From Sporolactobacillus mangiferae (GTDB lineage Bacteria; Bacillota; Bacilli; Bacillales; Sporolactobacillaceae), in NCBI RefSeq assembly GCF_023336505.1, contig NZ_JAMAST010000003.1, positions 62,001 to 126,000 on the forward strand: a stretch of DNA of 64,000 nucleotides, written 5' to 3'. Positions 8,372 through 17,269 of this stretch are shown in pieces. Positions within the stretch are counted from its first letter, which is position 1. Each line of letters starts with the position of its first letter. The notes under the pieces were generated by a model that made no database searches, was not told the origin of the DNA, and saw nothing but the letters and a program-made list of their open reading frames with translations. Made by a program: the position numbers and the translations under genes.

Positions 8372-8704
8372 TTATTGTTGTTTCCGCTGCCTGCTGTACC
8401 GTTTTTCAAGCTTGCTCCGATGCGCGAGAACGGCATCCTCCAGACGAAACCCATACAAATCTGAAAGGATGGCCAGATTCGAAATAACATCGCCAACCTC
8501 TTCTAAAAGATTCAGCTTGACTTCATCGCTCGTACCCGCAACTTCTCCCGGATGATCCCGCCCAATTTCGCAGGCGCGAACTGCTCGGGAAACTTCACCG
8601 ACTTCCTCAGCCAGAAATCCGACTCGTATGTACGGAGGCAGCTGTTTCCAGCCACGTTCCTCATAAAATTGCTTCTCCCATTCCTGAACGTCATTCAAGT
8701 TCAC
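8372..8704 (-). CDS. MazG-type nucleotide pyrophosphohydrolase
   Basis: The 110-residue protein is a single MazG/all-alpha NTP pyrophosphatase domain. The metal-binding pattern is visible as LAEEVGEVSRAV (residues 31-42) and LLEEVGDVISNL (about 66-77), with the acidic EExxE and ExxD clusters that chelate magnesium. Such small proteins hydrolyse NTP or dNTP to the monophosphate and often clean up damaged nucleotides; the exact substrate is unknown. Translation likely starts at GTG 8704 behind GAGGGA. It lies between the gerW-like gene and the divergent niaP. Confidence 0.85.
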   Translation of the reverse strand: MNLNDVQEWEKQFYEERGWKQLPPYIRVGFLAEEVGEVSRAVRACEIGRDHPGEVAGTSDEVKLNLLEEVGDVISNLAILSDLYGFRLEDAVLAHRSKLEKRYSRQRKQQ

Positions 8705-8830
8705 GGACTTCCCTCATTTCCTGTTCATGCATTTTCTTCTAGTGTATCATGCATACTTAAATGGAAGGAAATGAGAAAAACAACCCTGCAGTGACAACCC
8801 GTGAAAAAGACAAATCAGCAAAACTTTCAA

Positions 8831-8850
8831 ATGTCTTTACACCTGTAAAT
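8831..8850. promoter_or_regulatory. Candidate NiaR operator upstream of niaP
   Basis: The stretch ATGTCTTTACACCTGTAAAT resembles the partly palindromic GTCT/ACAC-type sites bound by the niacin repressor NiaR (YrxA) ahead of niaP genes in Bacillales. It lies about 130 bases before the niaP start. The match is from memory of the motif and is not tested by a matrix search. Confidence 0.4.
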
Positions 8851-8982
8851 TCAATAACTATAATTAAGAGCAGACTTTCATGTATTCATATAATGCATTT
8901 TTTCACATCACAACTCATTGCAAATATTGAGCAGCAAATCTGAAGGCTGCACACGCACTCATTTATTTATCAGGAGGCTATC

Positions 8983-10194
8983 ATGACACAATTAACTCAG
9001 CATCAACCCTCAGAAAGAAAACTGCTTGGCGTCGCCGGACTTGCCTGGCTGTTTGATGCAATGGACGTTGGCATGCTGTCATTCATTATTGCTGCATTGG
9101 CGGCGGACTGGAAGCTCAATGAAGTCCAAATGGGCTGGATCGGCAGTATCAGTTCAATTGGTATGGCGGTCGGTGCTTTCATTTTCGGTTTGACGGCCGA
9201 CCGAATCGGGCGAAAGAACGTGCTGATTCTGACATTGCTCATTTTTTCGATCAGCGCCGGACTTTCCGCACTGGCAACCGGTTTAACCCTTTTCCTCATC
9301 CTGCGCTTTATCATCGGCATGGGGCTTGGCGGTGAACTCCCGGTTGCGTCCACACTTGTTTCAGAGAGTGTCGCGACTGAGCGACGTGGCCGCATCGTCG
9401 TCCTGCTGGAAAGCTTTTGGGCCGGCGGCTGGATCATTGCCGCACTGATTTCTTATTTTATCATTCCGCCGTTCGGCTGGCGCGTCGCACTGCTCATCGG
9501 TGCACTGCCGGCATTCTATGCGATTTATCTCAGATGGAATATTCACGACTCTGCCAATTATGTGGCGAAATCTCTGAAAGAAAAGCCATCCGTGCTGCAG
9601 AACATCATAACGATCTGGTCAAAAAAATATGTCCGGCAGACCGTAATGCTATGGGTCCTCTGGTTCTGCGTTGTGTTCTCTTACTATGGCATGTTTCTCT
9701 GGTTGCCAGGTGTTGTTGCTCTGAAAGGCTTCAGCATGGTGAAAAGCTTTGGTTATGTATTGATTATGACGATTGCGCAGCTTCCCGGTTACTTCACCGC
9801 GGCATGGCTGATTGAAAAATGGGGCCGCAAATGGGTGCTGGTCGTTTATCTGCTCGGTACTGCCGTGTTCGCCTACTTTTTTGGCTATGCGACCTCACTT
9901 GCCGTACTGCTCACCTCCGGCATCCTGCTCTCATTCTTTAACCTCGGTGCGTGGGGCGCACTGTATGCCTACTCACCGGAACAATATCCGGCAGTCGTCC
10001 GCGGCACCGGTACCGGCATGGCTGCTGCGTTTGGCCGTATCGGCGGTATTTTCGGACCGCTGCTCGTCGGTTATCTGCTCGCGCAAAAGGTATCCATTGG
10101 CAGCATCTTTACGATTTTCTGTATTTCGATTATCGTCGCGATTCTGGCCGTCCTTTTCCTTGGGCGCGAGACAAAGAACAAAGTCTTATCCTGA
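8983..10194 (+). CDS. niaP: Niacin transporter NiaP (MFS)
   Basis: The 403-residue protein has twelve predicted membrane helices and the major facilitator loop motif LTADRIGRKNV (about residues 72-82). Its N-terminus KLLGVAGLAWLFDAMDVGML and later stretch FNLGAWGALYAYSPEQYP closely match B. subtilis YceI/NiaP, which takes up nicotinate. The length equals that family. The ATG follows CAGGAGG at good spacing. A possible NiaR operator upstream and a strong terminator downstream make it a single-gene unit that would be repressed when niacin is plentiful. Confidence 0.9.
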   Translation: MTQLTQHQPSERKLLGVAGLAWLFDAMDVGMLSFIIAALAADWKLNEVQMGWIGSISSIGMAVGAFIFGLTADRIGRKNVLILTLLIFSISAGLSALATGLTLFLILRFIIGMGLGGELPVASTLVSESVATERRGRIVVLLESFWAGGWIIAALISYFIIPPFGWRVALLIGALPAFYAIYLRWNIHDSANYVAKSLKEKPSVLQNIITIWSKKYVRQTVMLWVLWFCVVFSYYGMFLWLPGVVALKGFSMVKSFGYVLIMTIAQLPGYFTAAWLIEKWGRKWVLVVYLLGTAVFAYFFGYATSLAVLLTSGILLSFFNLGAWGALYAYSPEQYPAVVRGTGTGMAAAFGRIGGIFGPLLVGYLLAQKVSIGSIFTIFCISIIVAILAVLFLGRETKNKVLS

Positions 10195-10209
10195 TTTTAC
10201 ATGTCGATC

Positions 10210-10242
10210 AAACAGGCTCCTCGAATGAGGGGCCTGTTTTTC
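10210..10242 (+). terminator. Terminator of niaP
   Basis: AACAGGCTCCTC-GAAT-GAGGGGCCTGTT forms a near-perfect stem followed by TTTTTC on the plus strand. It sits between the convergent niaP and quinone reductase genes and may also act weakly for the minus strand. Confidence 0.88.
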
Positions 10243-10822
10243 AATTTATTTTGGATAGGCAGTATTGATAAATTTTTTCCAGCCATTTTTCCCTTCTCCG
10301 CTCGCTGCTCGTACGGACACTGGAAAAAACAAGCCGACGTACCGGACGAATGCCGCAAAAATGAAAGATTGGCCCTTTTACCGATTGCCACTCCAGATTA
10401 TGGCGAATCAATCTTTCATAAAAACCCGGCGAATCCAAAGTGTAAATGACGGTCGCGGATTTGTCTTTGAGTAACCCGAACGGAATGTTCTTTTTATATT
10501 GATAAGCAAAGCCTGACGCAAATACTCGGTCAATAAAGCCCTTTAGAATTGCCGGCATGCCGTACCACCAAATCGGATAGATAAAGATCAGATGATCAGC
10601 TTCTTCGATCAAACGGCGATATGTTGCTAATTCCGGATCAGTCTTCATTTCCGATCGTTTCTTCTCCCGATTATGTACGAGCACAGGATCAAAGCCTTCC
10701 TTGTACAAATCAATAGCATTAAAGGGTTGCCCCTTGTCCTTCAGTCCACGAACAACCTGCTCAAAAATCGCATGATTAAAGCTTTGCGGATTCGGATGAG
10801 CATAGATAACAAGAACGGACAT
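10241..10822 (-). CDS. NAD(P)H-dependent oxidoreductase (flavodoxin-like quinone reductase)
   Basis: The protein has 193 residues with a flavodoxin-like fold of the NQO/KefF/YrkL group. The N-terminal VLVIYAHPNPQSFNHAI binds the FMN or FAD phosphate. FIYPIWWYGMPAILKGFIDR (about residues 78-97) is the family flavin/substrate signature. It should reduce quinones or similar electrophiles with NAD(P)H in the cytoplasm. The ATG follows AAGGAGG. It is convergent with niaP and has no operon partner. Confidence 0.88.
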   Translation of the reverse strand: MSVLVIYAHPNPQSFNHAIFEQVVRGLKDKGQPFNAIDLYKEGFDPVLVHNREKKRSEMKTDPELATYRRLIEEADHLIFIYPIWWYGMPAILKGFIDRVFASGFAYQYKKNIPFGLLKDKSATVIYTLDSPGFYERLIRHNLEWQSVKGPIFHFCGIRPVRRLVFSSVRTSSERRREKWLEKIYQYCLSKIN

Positions 10823-11036
10823 AACGATCCGCCTCCTTTTCCAAAAAGCATACTCGAAAAATCGGCAATGGCATAGAGACTTAAGTATAGAGCGGTACTA
10901 AGCCTCAGGACGTATTCATTTCCATCTGTAATGACAACTGTGCGTCTGGAGCAGCATCAACAGATGATTCATGATTGAGCCGTTGATCGTAGAAAGCTGT
11001 CTGAGCTACTTAAACCCATAATAAAGTCCCTCCCAG

Positions 11037-11900
11037 TCAGAATTGTCCTTGCAGACGCTCCGCATCAATTTTCATTGCTTTATTTTTAATTTCAGCCGGA
11101 ATGTTCATTTTTTCCAGCTGATTAATTCTTGAGAACTGAGAATGTATTGTCATTTTCATTGATCCTGAGGCGTCCTTCTTGGGCTTAGCTTTAAAGGCTA
11201 TATCAAGCTTTTTCGGCTGATAGGTCTTCTGATCGATCTCATAGGCGTAGGACATTGTCGTAAAAGATAAGAGATCCAGCGAACGTTTCAGTGCCTGTTT
11301 CTTTGCATTGCTGAGGCTGCTGAGCATCGCTTTCTGAATGAGCGTTTCCATTTCCTTCTTATCTCCATTAAATTGAATCAGGTAGTTACTTCCCTTCTTG
11401 CTGATTTTCAAATTTTTTTCGGAATTTTTGAGAAGATCCAATTGTGTTGACGGATCGGTCTGGTTCCAGATCGAATCCTTAAGCGTTTTCCCCGCACCGC
11501 TGTCAAAGGGAACCGCCATCCATTGCGCGTTATCCCCACTCTTGAGATACATGGCATCGTTATCCGCATATTGCTCCATTTCCGTCGCATTTTTGCCGCT
11601 CCCGGTTTCATTGTCAAGCTTGGTTGTCTGATAGAGGAGCGGCTGCTTCAGATAAAGCTTCGAATCCGTCTCCATCTGCTGCGTACTTTTCTGGTCACCT
11701 TCTGCCAGTACAATCATCATATTCGTCTTCATTTACATATTGCTTATTTTGTTCGTTTGCTTAACAACATTGGCAAGCGCTTCAGCCGCCGTTAGTTCAG
11801 GTTTGTGACTTTTCTTCCCGCTATCGCCGGTCGACGCACCGCAGCCCGCAATGATTAAAAAAACAGAGAGTAATACTGCGAGAATCATCCTTCTTTTCAT
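11037..11900 (-). pseudogene. DUF6612-like lipoprotein gene interrupted by an in-frame TAA
   Basis: An ATG at 11900 behind AGGGGG starts a lipoprotein signal peptide (MKRRMILAVLLSVFLIIAGC, Cys20), and the frame runs on for 55 codons. A TAA at 11735-11733 then stops it, directly before MKTNMMIVLAEGD, and the same frame continues open to 11037. The downstream 231 codons contain DNAQWMAVPF and a long amphipathic C-terminal half typical of DUF6612 lipoproteins of unknown function. An AAA lysine codon at the stop would make one protein of 287 residues. It lies just beyond the type VII secretion operon. Confidence 0.75.
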
Positions 11901-12226
11901 GTTTTCTTATCCCCCTATGATTTATTGATCTTGAATGATAAACAGGCAATCAATTTTATATTTGCAGGAAAAGAACTGCCCGATTGGAAATTGCAGAAAT
12001 CCCAGGCTGATAATGAGCCCTGTTTGATTGAGAAAACTTGTTCTATCAAGGCTTACATGGTTCTCTATGAGGTCTACAGAAAATCTACAGGTATGGACGT
12101 TAAACTATTTCTATTGTAACACGAGCTTAAACCACGATTTTGTCAAACAGTGCGTTTTGCATGAAGCCGCTCCATCTGCATGTTCGCGGGATGCACTGAA
12201 TCCAATCTTCGGGAACCTGGTCTTTG
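11901..12226. other. Intergenic stretch without recognised gene
   Basis: About 326 bases between the broken lipoprotein gene and the small frame downstream of the essA-like gene. No terminator or family-like frame was found. It presumably contains the lipoprotein promoter. Confidence 0.4.
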
Positions 12227-12412
12227 TCACATGCACCTCGGAGTACCTGCTGACATGATCATGCGATTGATTTCAGAAAGATCACGCTCTGCCTGTGGAA
12301 CAGACATGCTGAACTTATGGTACAGATGCAGGTATTTAGCACGTTTTCGTTCCTTCATTGTCACGCCAATTCCAAGGAAATTGCCAAGCTGATCAAGATA
12401 GGATTCACACAA
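12227..12412 (-). CDS. Small hypothetical protein downstream of essA-like gene
   Basis: The frame encodes 61 residues and would start at TTG 12412, nine bases after a strong AGGAGG site. The product is soluble and mostly helical, with a basic MKERKRAKYLHLYHKF segment and an ERDLSEINRMIM tail. I do not recognise a family. It lies 32 bases after the essA-like gene in the same direction, so it may be the last gene of the type VII operon. The good ribosome site argues for translation; the short length and rare start argue for caution. Confidence 0.4.
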   Translation of the reverse strand: MCESYLDQLGNFLGIGVTMKERKRAKYLHLYHKFSMSVPQAERDLSEINRMIMSAGTPRCM

Positions 12413-12444
12413 AGACCAGCTCCTCCTGGCGAATACATTCAGAT

Positions 12445-12768
12445 TTACCGGAACAGGCCAAGCCGCTCTGTTTCTTTTTTCACATTCACTTTATCTGGTG
12501 TCGCAGATGCTAAGAACAGACTTTTCATCACTTTTTCATCCTGATGAGACCTGACGAACGTTATGCGGCGAACTTCTTGGGGTATTTTATGGTAAGCGCC
12601 GTTCACGTCCGTATTAATTTCATCCGTATTAATGGTTGTGTTCTGCTTTTTAAAATGATTGGGCCTGACGCCCACTCCGGATCTGCTTTCTCCATAACCT
12701 GAGATAAAGAGAAAAGCAGTCAGCACCAAACTTGACAGTATCAGTCGGTTACATGTTTTCCGTCTCAT
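12445..12768 (-). CDS. EssA/YueC-like type VII secretion protein, shortened
   Basis: The 107-residue protein has an N-terminal signal or anchor helix (residues 8-24) and a charged region with KVMKSLFLASA and ETERLGLF. It sits at the position of yueC (essA) directly after yueB, overlapping it by 20 bp, with GGAGAAGG before the ATG. EssA proteins are usually about 145-150 residues with a C-terminal membrane helix; here translation stops right after GLFR and no helix follows in any frame. Assignment rests mainly on position and weak similarity. Confidence 0.5.
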   Translation of the reverse strand: MRRKTCNRLILSSLVLTAFLFISGYGESRSGVGVRPNHFKKQNTTINTDEINTDVNGAYHKIPQEVRRITFVRSHQDEKVMKSLFLASATPDKVNVKKETERLGLFR

Positions 12769-15700
12769 CTGCCTTCTCCTCTCTCACGTGCTGTATGATG
12801 GCCTGAATTCCGATCACCGCAAAAGGCGGAATGAAGAGCCCGACAATGCTGAGCAATCCCTTATAAAAAGACAGATAATCCGGGCCATAGGCAATTGCCA
12901 TATAAACATCGGTCGCCGGATTTTGGAACGCGAAACGATCCATGCTGTTTCGGAGCAAAGGCAAGGTGAACAGAACGATCATTGCCGTCACGATCAGCAT
13001 GCCAATAAGTTCCGAAAGCTGGTAGCCCACGCGGATCCATGCCGACATTACGGCGATCAGTCCAAGGGTAAAAATGCTCCACATAATGGCCGCAGGTCCT
13101 TCAAGCCCGTACTGAGCAATTCCGTAGTAAATGATTGCCGATGAGGACACAAGCACGAGCGATACCGATATCAGTGCATTGACTGCGCTTCTCAGGTTGC
13201 GATAGTGGTAGCTGAAGAATCCGGTCAGGACGCTCGCAATCAGAACTGCGAGCAAAGTCAGGAACGGCTGTTGCACCGGTACCGTTTCATCGGATGCAGC
13301 CTTCTGATCAGTATTTGGTGTATGCGTATTGGCCGCCCCGATTTTCTGTCCGGCAAGATTAACCGGACTGGTCAGCTGCTGATAAACATTTGGGTTGCGG
13401 TTGCCAGGTTCACCCGTATTGCCTAAGGTCTGCGCGATCGTGCGTCCAAGCTGTGCGGTCGCATTTATGTTCTGTCCCCACGAACCGGAGAGCTGATTGG
13501 CATCGCTCTGCACACCGTTCACCATCGATTGGACATCCTTCGAAGAATTCAGAATGGCTGATTGACTGGCGGAGATGGATTGGAGTGCTTCGTCGATTGT
13601 ATTTAGCTGATCAAATGTATTGCTCTTAAATGAAAGAGCAAAACCATTATCCACATCTTCGAAAGTCGGATCTGGATCCTTTACGACAAGCGGCTTAGCA
13701 ATGGACGCAACCTGCTGTTGTGCATTATTCATGTTACCTGTCAGTGTATTTTCCACTTTTTCAAGCTCAGACTTTTGCTTGTCCAAGGCATCACTGTATT
13801 GATTAATCGCTGAACTATATTTATCCTGTATGGTTTTCTTGGTGCTTGATAAAGTCTGACTCTGATCAATCGGTTGCGCTGTTGTCCGTATGCTGCCTAA
13901 TGATGTAACGGATGAAGTGAGCTGCCCGTTGGAAAGATCGATCCAGTTTGTGACATTACCTAATGCACTCTTAACTTTTTCTGTAGCATCTGTCGGTGGA
14001 GTTAATTCAGGTGTCTTCAGTTCCGGTTTTGTAAGATCAGGTTCATCCGGTTTTTTCAGATCAAAATCAGGTTTTATTAATTTTGGATCAACTGGTTCTG
14101 TTGATTCATCGGACAGTGCAGTAACAATAGTGTCTAGTTCATTTAGACTGCTATACGTATTGTTTAGTAATTGCTGATAGAGCTTTAATGTGGTTTCGTC
14201 ATAATTTTTTGCTGAATTTGGATCCACGAACAAAGATTTTCCATCATAAACAGCATCATTATTAATTTTATTTAGATCGGAATCTAACTCATCATTGAGG
14301 TTTGCTAATTCTTTCTTATTTGCTACCCCGTTGGATCCGCCAATTAGTTCTTGAATTTCTCCTATCTTCTTCAGAATGTCGGGCTCGCCATCCCATTGAG
14401 TATCCTGATTTTCAACAGGTTTATTCGCCTGTTCGAGACTGTCAATATCACTGATTACTTGTTTCATTGCATTGCTTTTAACTGTGTTGTAAAAATCAGT
14501 ACTTTTTTTATACAGAGATTCTGCCTGACCGTAATAATCGTTCACCATATCGAATAGACTTTTTTTCTGATCAGTAGTCACATAGGCATTCTGGTAAAGG
14601 TCATAGGCTACATTGTAATTATCACTAGCCTGAGTGTAGTAATTATTAACCGAATCAAATAAACTCGTTTTTTGCTTCGAGTCCCCATACGCTTCTTCAT
14701 AAAGATCATTCACTTGTTGCAAAAGATCTTGACCCGTCCCATAAAGCTCTTGGGCTGATTCACTAAGCGCAGTCACCTGGCCAAATACATTTTCCGAATG
14801 GTTCGTATTATCTGGATTGGTAATTGCACTAATGCTGTTCATCGATGCATTTAAACTGTTAACCAAATCCTCAACAGACGTGATTGGTTCATCCGGGTAG
14901 TCTCTTGCAATGTCCTTAAATTGATCATTTGCTGTTGTATTGATCGCCGTGAGGCTTGTATTTGCCCCATCAATCAAATTATTTAGTCCTGTCAGTTCAT
15001 AACCTGAATCTAATGGATGATCAATCGTCACCTCGGTGTTCATCGGATTTTCCATACCATCATTAAACGCATTAATTAAATCTTTTAAATTGTTTTGGCT
15101 TTGAGCGATTGCGTCATCCACGAGTTGCTTGTTGGTATCTCTTGTTTTCTCCAGCGCTTGAATCTGTTGATTCATCTGTTTGCTCAGTTTGTTCAAGGCG
15201 TCCAGCTGCTTGCTGACCTGATTTTTCGTCTCGGTCAATGTAATCTGCTGATCGCTAACGTTTCCTGAGGTCTGTTTGGTTTCATGAAGCAGTTCGTTGA
15301 TCTGGCTAAGCTGAGCATCAAAGACCTGTGCCATATTTCTTGATGATGGTTTGTAGAAATCAGACATTGCCTGAAGATACTGTTTATCCTTGTTCAGCAC
15401 ATCTGAAAAATTACCTCTGATGTAACTGAGCTGATCAGAAATAACCCGCCAGTAAATCCGTGAAAATTGCTGGTTGAGCGTTCCTTTTACCTTTTGAAAT
15501 TCGGTTTGCACTTTGGCGGATTCTTCTGCCGTCAGCTTAGGGTCGGCTTGATAGGTAATCACAGCTGATTTGGGTTTCTGGCGGTCATACGAAAAAATAT
15601 TGCGTGTAAAATCGGAAGGAATATAAAATGCGGCTTGATAGCCGCCGTTCTTCAGACCGTCATCGGCTGAGCTGCGGCTGACGGTCTGCCACTCATAATC

Positions 15701-15976
15701 ATCCTGTTCAGAGAATAACGGCGCAATCTGATTGCCGAGATTCAGTCGCTGACCATTGACGTCAGCACCTTGATCTTCATTAACCAGTGCCAGGTGTGCG
15801 ATTTTTGTTGCAGCAGGGGCGACTGTTTTGGAACGATCGGGATGATCCGTTTGCTGCAGCTGTTCAGATGGAGGGGTCAGATAGCGGGGCAGGGCTCCGG
15901 AAATGCTGGCGATCACGATAAATACAATCGCCAGTGATCCCCATTTTTTCAAATGGCTGATCCATTGTTTATTCAT
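12749..15976 (-). CDS. yueB: Type VII secretion protein EsaA/YueB
   Basis: The 1075-residue membrane protein has one helix near residues 12-32, a very long extracytoplasmic domain rich in coiled-coil and tandem DQKxSLFD-type segments (about 440-500), and five helices in residues 870-1065. This is the architecture of EsaA/YueB, the surface-exposed component of the Yuk/Ess system and, in B. subtilis, the SPP1 phage receptor. It follows essC by 25 bp and overlaps the essA-like gene. The ATG at 15976 has AAAGGAG upstream. The gene is intact, unlike its essC neighbour. Confidence 0.9.
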   Translation of the reverse strand: MNKQWISHLKKWGSLAIVFIVIASISGALPRYLTPPSEQLQQTDHPDRSKTVAPAATKIAHLALVNEDQGADVNGQRLNLGNQIAPLFSEQDDYEWQTVSRSSADDGLKNGGYQAAFYIPSDFTRNIFSYDRQKPKSAVITYQADPKLTAEESAKVQTEFQKVKGTLNQQFSRIYWRVISDQLSYIRGNFSDVLNKDKQYLQAMSDFYKPSSRNMAQVFDAQLSQINELLHETKQTSGNVSDQQITLTETKNQVSKQLDALNKLSKQMNQQIQALEKTRDTNKQLVDDAIAQSQNNLKDLINAFNDGMENPMNTEVTIDHPLDSGYELTGLNNLIDGANTSLTAINTTANDQFKDIARDYPDEPITSVEDLVNSLNASMNSISAITNPDNTNHSENVFGQVTALSESAQELYGTGQDLLQQVNDLYEEAYGDSKQKTSLFDSVNNYYTQASDNYNVAYDLYQNAYVTTDQKKSLFDMVNDYYGQAESLYKKSTDFYNTVKSNAMKQVISDIDSLEQANKPVENQDTQWDGEPDILKKIGEIQELIGGSNGVANKKELANLNDELDSDLNKINNDAVYDGKSLFVDPNSAKNYDETTLKLYQQLLNNTYSSLNELDTIVTALSDESTEPVDPKLIKPDFDLKKPDEPDLTKPELKTPELTPPTDATEKVKSALGNVTNWIDLSNGQLTSSVTSLGSIRTTAQPIDQSQTLSSTKKTIQDKYSSAINQYSDALDKQKSELEKVENTLTGNMNNAQQQVASIAKPLVVKDPDPTFEDVDNGFALSFKSNTFDQLNTIDEALQSISASQSAILNSSKDVQSMVNGVQSDANQLSGSWGQNINATAQLGRTIAQTLGNTGEPGNRNPNVYQQLTSPVNLAGQKIGAANTHTPNTDQKAASDETVPVQQPFLTLLAVLIASVLTGFFSYHYRNLRSAVNALISVSLVLVSSSAIIYYGIAQYGLEGPAAIMWSIFTLGLIAVMSAWIRVGYQLSELIGMLIVTAMIVLFTLPLLRNSMDRFAFQNPATDVYMAIAYGPDYLSFYKGLLSIVGLFIPPFAVIGIQAIIQHVREEKADETENM

Positions 15977-16000
15977 ATCAATGAGCTCCTTTTCAATTCG

Positions 16001-17230
16001 TTATTTGCGTTTAACGAGATCAAAATTCAAAGCATCAGCAAGCGGCAGCATCAGACGGCGGTCCTGTCCCTGATGAATCAGGTAGCCAAGTCCGTTATCC
16101 AGTGCCGGTTCTTTGCTGACGTAAGGCAGGGTAAACACCGTTTGGTCGGTTTTACGTACAAGAAGCAGGGCATCTTTTGCATGCTTCAGTTCTGTGATCA
16201 GCAGATCGTAGCCTTTCCACTCCAATTGATTTCCCGCAGCAATGACGCTGAATCCAATCGGCGCATAGCGTTTCATCAGGTTGATGAGTCGATTCTGCAG
16301 CCGATTGTCCAGTTTGTGCAGGAATGTGTCCAAACCATCAATCAGCAGATAGTAAACGGGATAGGATGAGGCAACATCTGCCCGGGTCTGTCCGGTCGTA
16401 AGCATCTGCTCTTTAACTTCCTGCTCTCTTTCAGCAAGATCGCACTCGAGCTGATCGACATATAATTCCACGGTGTCGCTGTCGTCCAGATACGTCCATT
16501 CATTACTGGCTGCTGCCTGGGTAAAGATCAACTCTTCCGAATCACTCAAGGCGATGTGTGCTTCCCGGCGGATCAGTTGTTCGAGAATAAGCCGGATCGT
16601 GTTCGTTTTCCCCTTCTGCGGATCGCCGACAATGATAAACGCATTCATTTGCCGAAGACTGACACCAAGCGGCTTCACCGTGTCTTCATCAAGTCCGAAG
16701 TAAAGGATGTCCTGATTCATCTGCCGGTTTTTCAGGAATTCCGTGCTGCCCAATCGCTCAGGCAGCATCGGAACATGATAGATTGTCCGACTTTCCGGAT
16801 ACCGTTCATTGCAGTCGCGAATTGCTGCGCGCAGCTGGTTTAGATAATCAGCCGCTGCCTTCGCCTCAAAGGGAAGGTAAGTCTGCACCATTTCCAGTTC
16901 TTCCACTTTGATCAACGCCCGTCCCGGAACCGCTTCAACCGTTTTCTTCACGGAGCCGCTGAAAATGGTGTAAAACTCCGACTGATCAGTCATGTAATAG
17001 GACAAACGGATAGGCAGGCTGGACAGAAGATTCGGGCGAATGCCGTTTGCACGGGAAACAGTCAGGATGAATTGGATACCCAGACTGCCGGCTTCACGGG
17101 CCCAGCGGATAAAAGATTCTTCCAGCGTATCCGCTCCCTCCTCACGCAGTGCTTCGAAATTGTCGACGACGACCTTGAGGTAAGCCATCGGCTGCGCTTC
17201 CTGCTCATTGTACAGATCAATGGTCGGCAC
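16001..17230 (-). CDS. essC: EssC/YukBA C-terminal part (third ATPase domain)
   Basis: This is the last third of the type VII motor ATPase. It begins within domain D2, whose Walker B-like strand is LKVVVDNFEAL, and contains the D3 Walker A GDPQKGKTN and Walker B YYLLIDGLDTF. The C-terminal domains of EssC recognise substrates. The frame is the same as in the preceding piece: only a TAG at 17272-17270 separates them, with sense codons reading EIKRRKDQLRQSGV between. No ribosome site precedes the nominal GTG start at 17230, so independent translation is unlikely without suppression. Confidence 0.85.
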   Translation of the reverse strand: MPTIDLYNEQEAQPMAYLKVVVDNFEALREEGADTLEESFIRWAREAGSLGIQFILTVSRANGIRPNLLSSLPIRLSYYMTDQSEFYTIFSGSVKKTVEAVPGRALIKVEELEMVQTYLPFEAKAAADYLNQLRAAIRDCNERYPESRTIYHVPMLPERLGSTEFLKNRQMNQDILYFGLDEDTVKPLGVSLRQMNAFIIVGDPQKGKTNTIRLILEQLIRREAHIALSDSEELIFTQAAASNEWTYLDDSDTVELYVDQLECDLAEREQEVKEQMLTTGQTRADVASSYPVYYLLIDGLDTFLHKLDNRLQNRLINLMKRYAPIGFSVIAAGNQLEWKGYDLLITELKHAKDALLLVRKTDQTVFTLPYVSKEPALDNGLGYLIHQGQDRRLMLPLADALNFDLVKRK

Positions 17231-17269
17231 GCCACTCTGCCGAAGCTGATCCTTACGCCGCTTAATTTC

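Noticed and set aside
8017-8496. 159-codon frame including the gerW-like core
   Set aside because: The upstream half is an out-of-frame reading of the MazG gene and spacer. Only the part from 8208 resembles a known protein.
9003-10268. Several long frames overlapping niaP on both strands
   Set aside because: They are shadows of the niaP coding sequence; niaP itself has family motifs along its full length.
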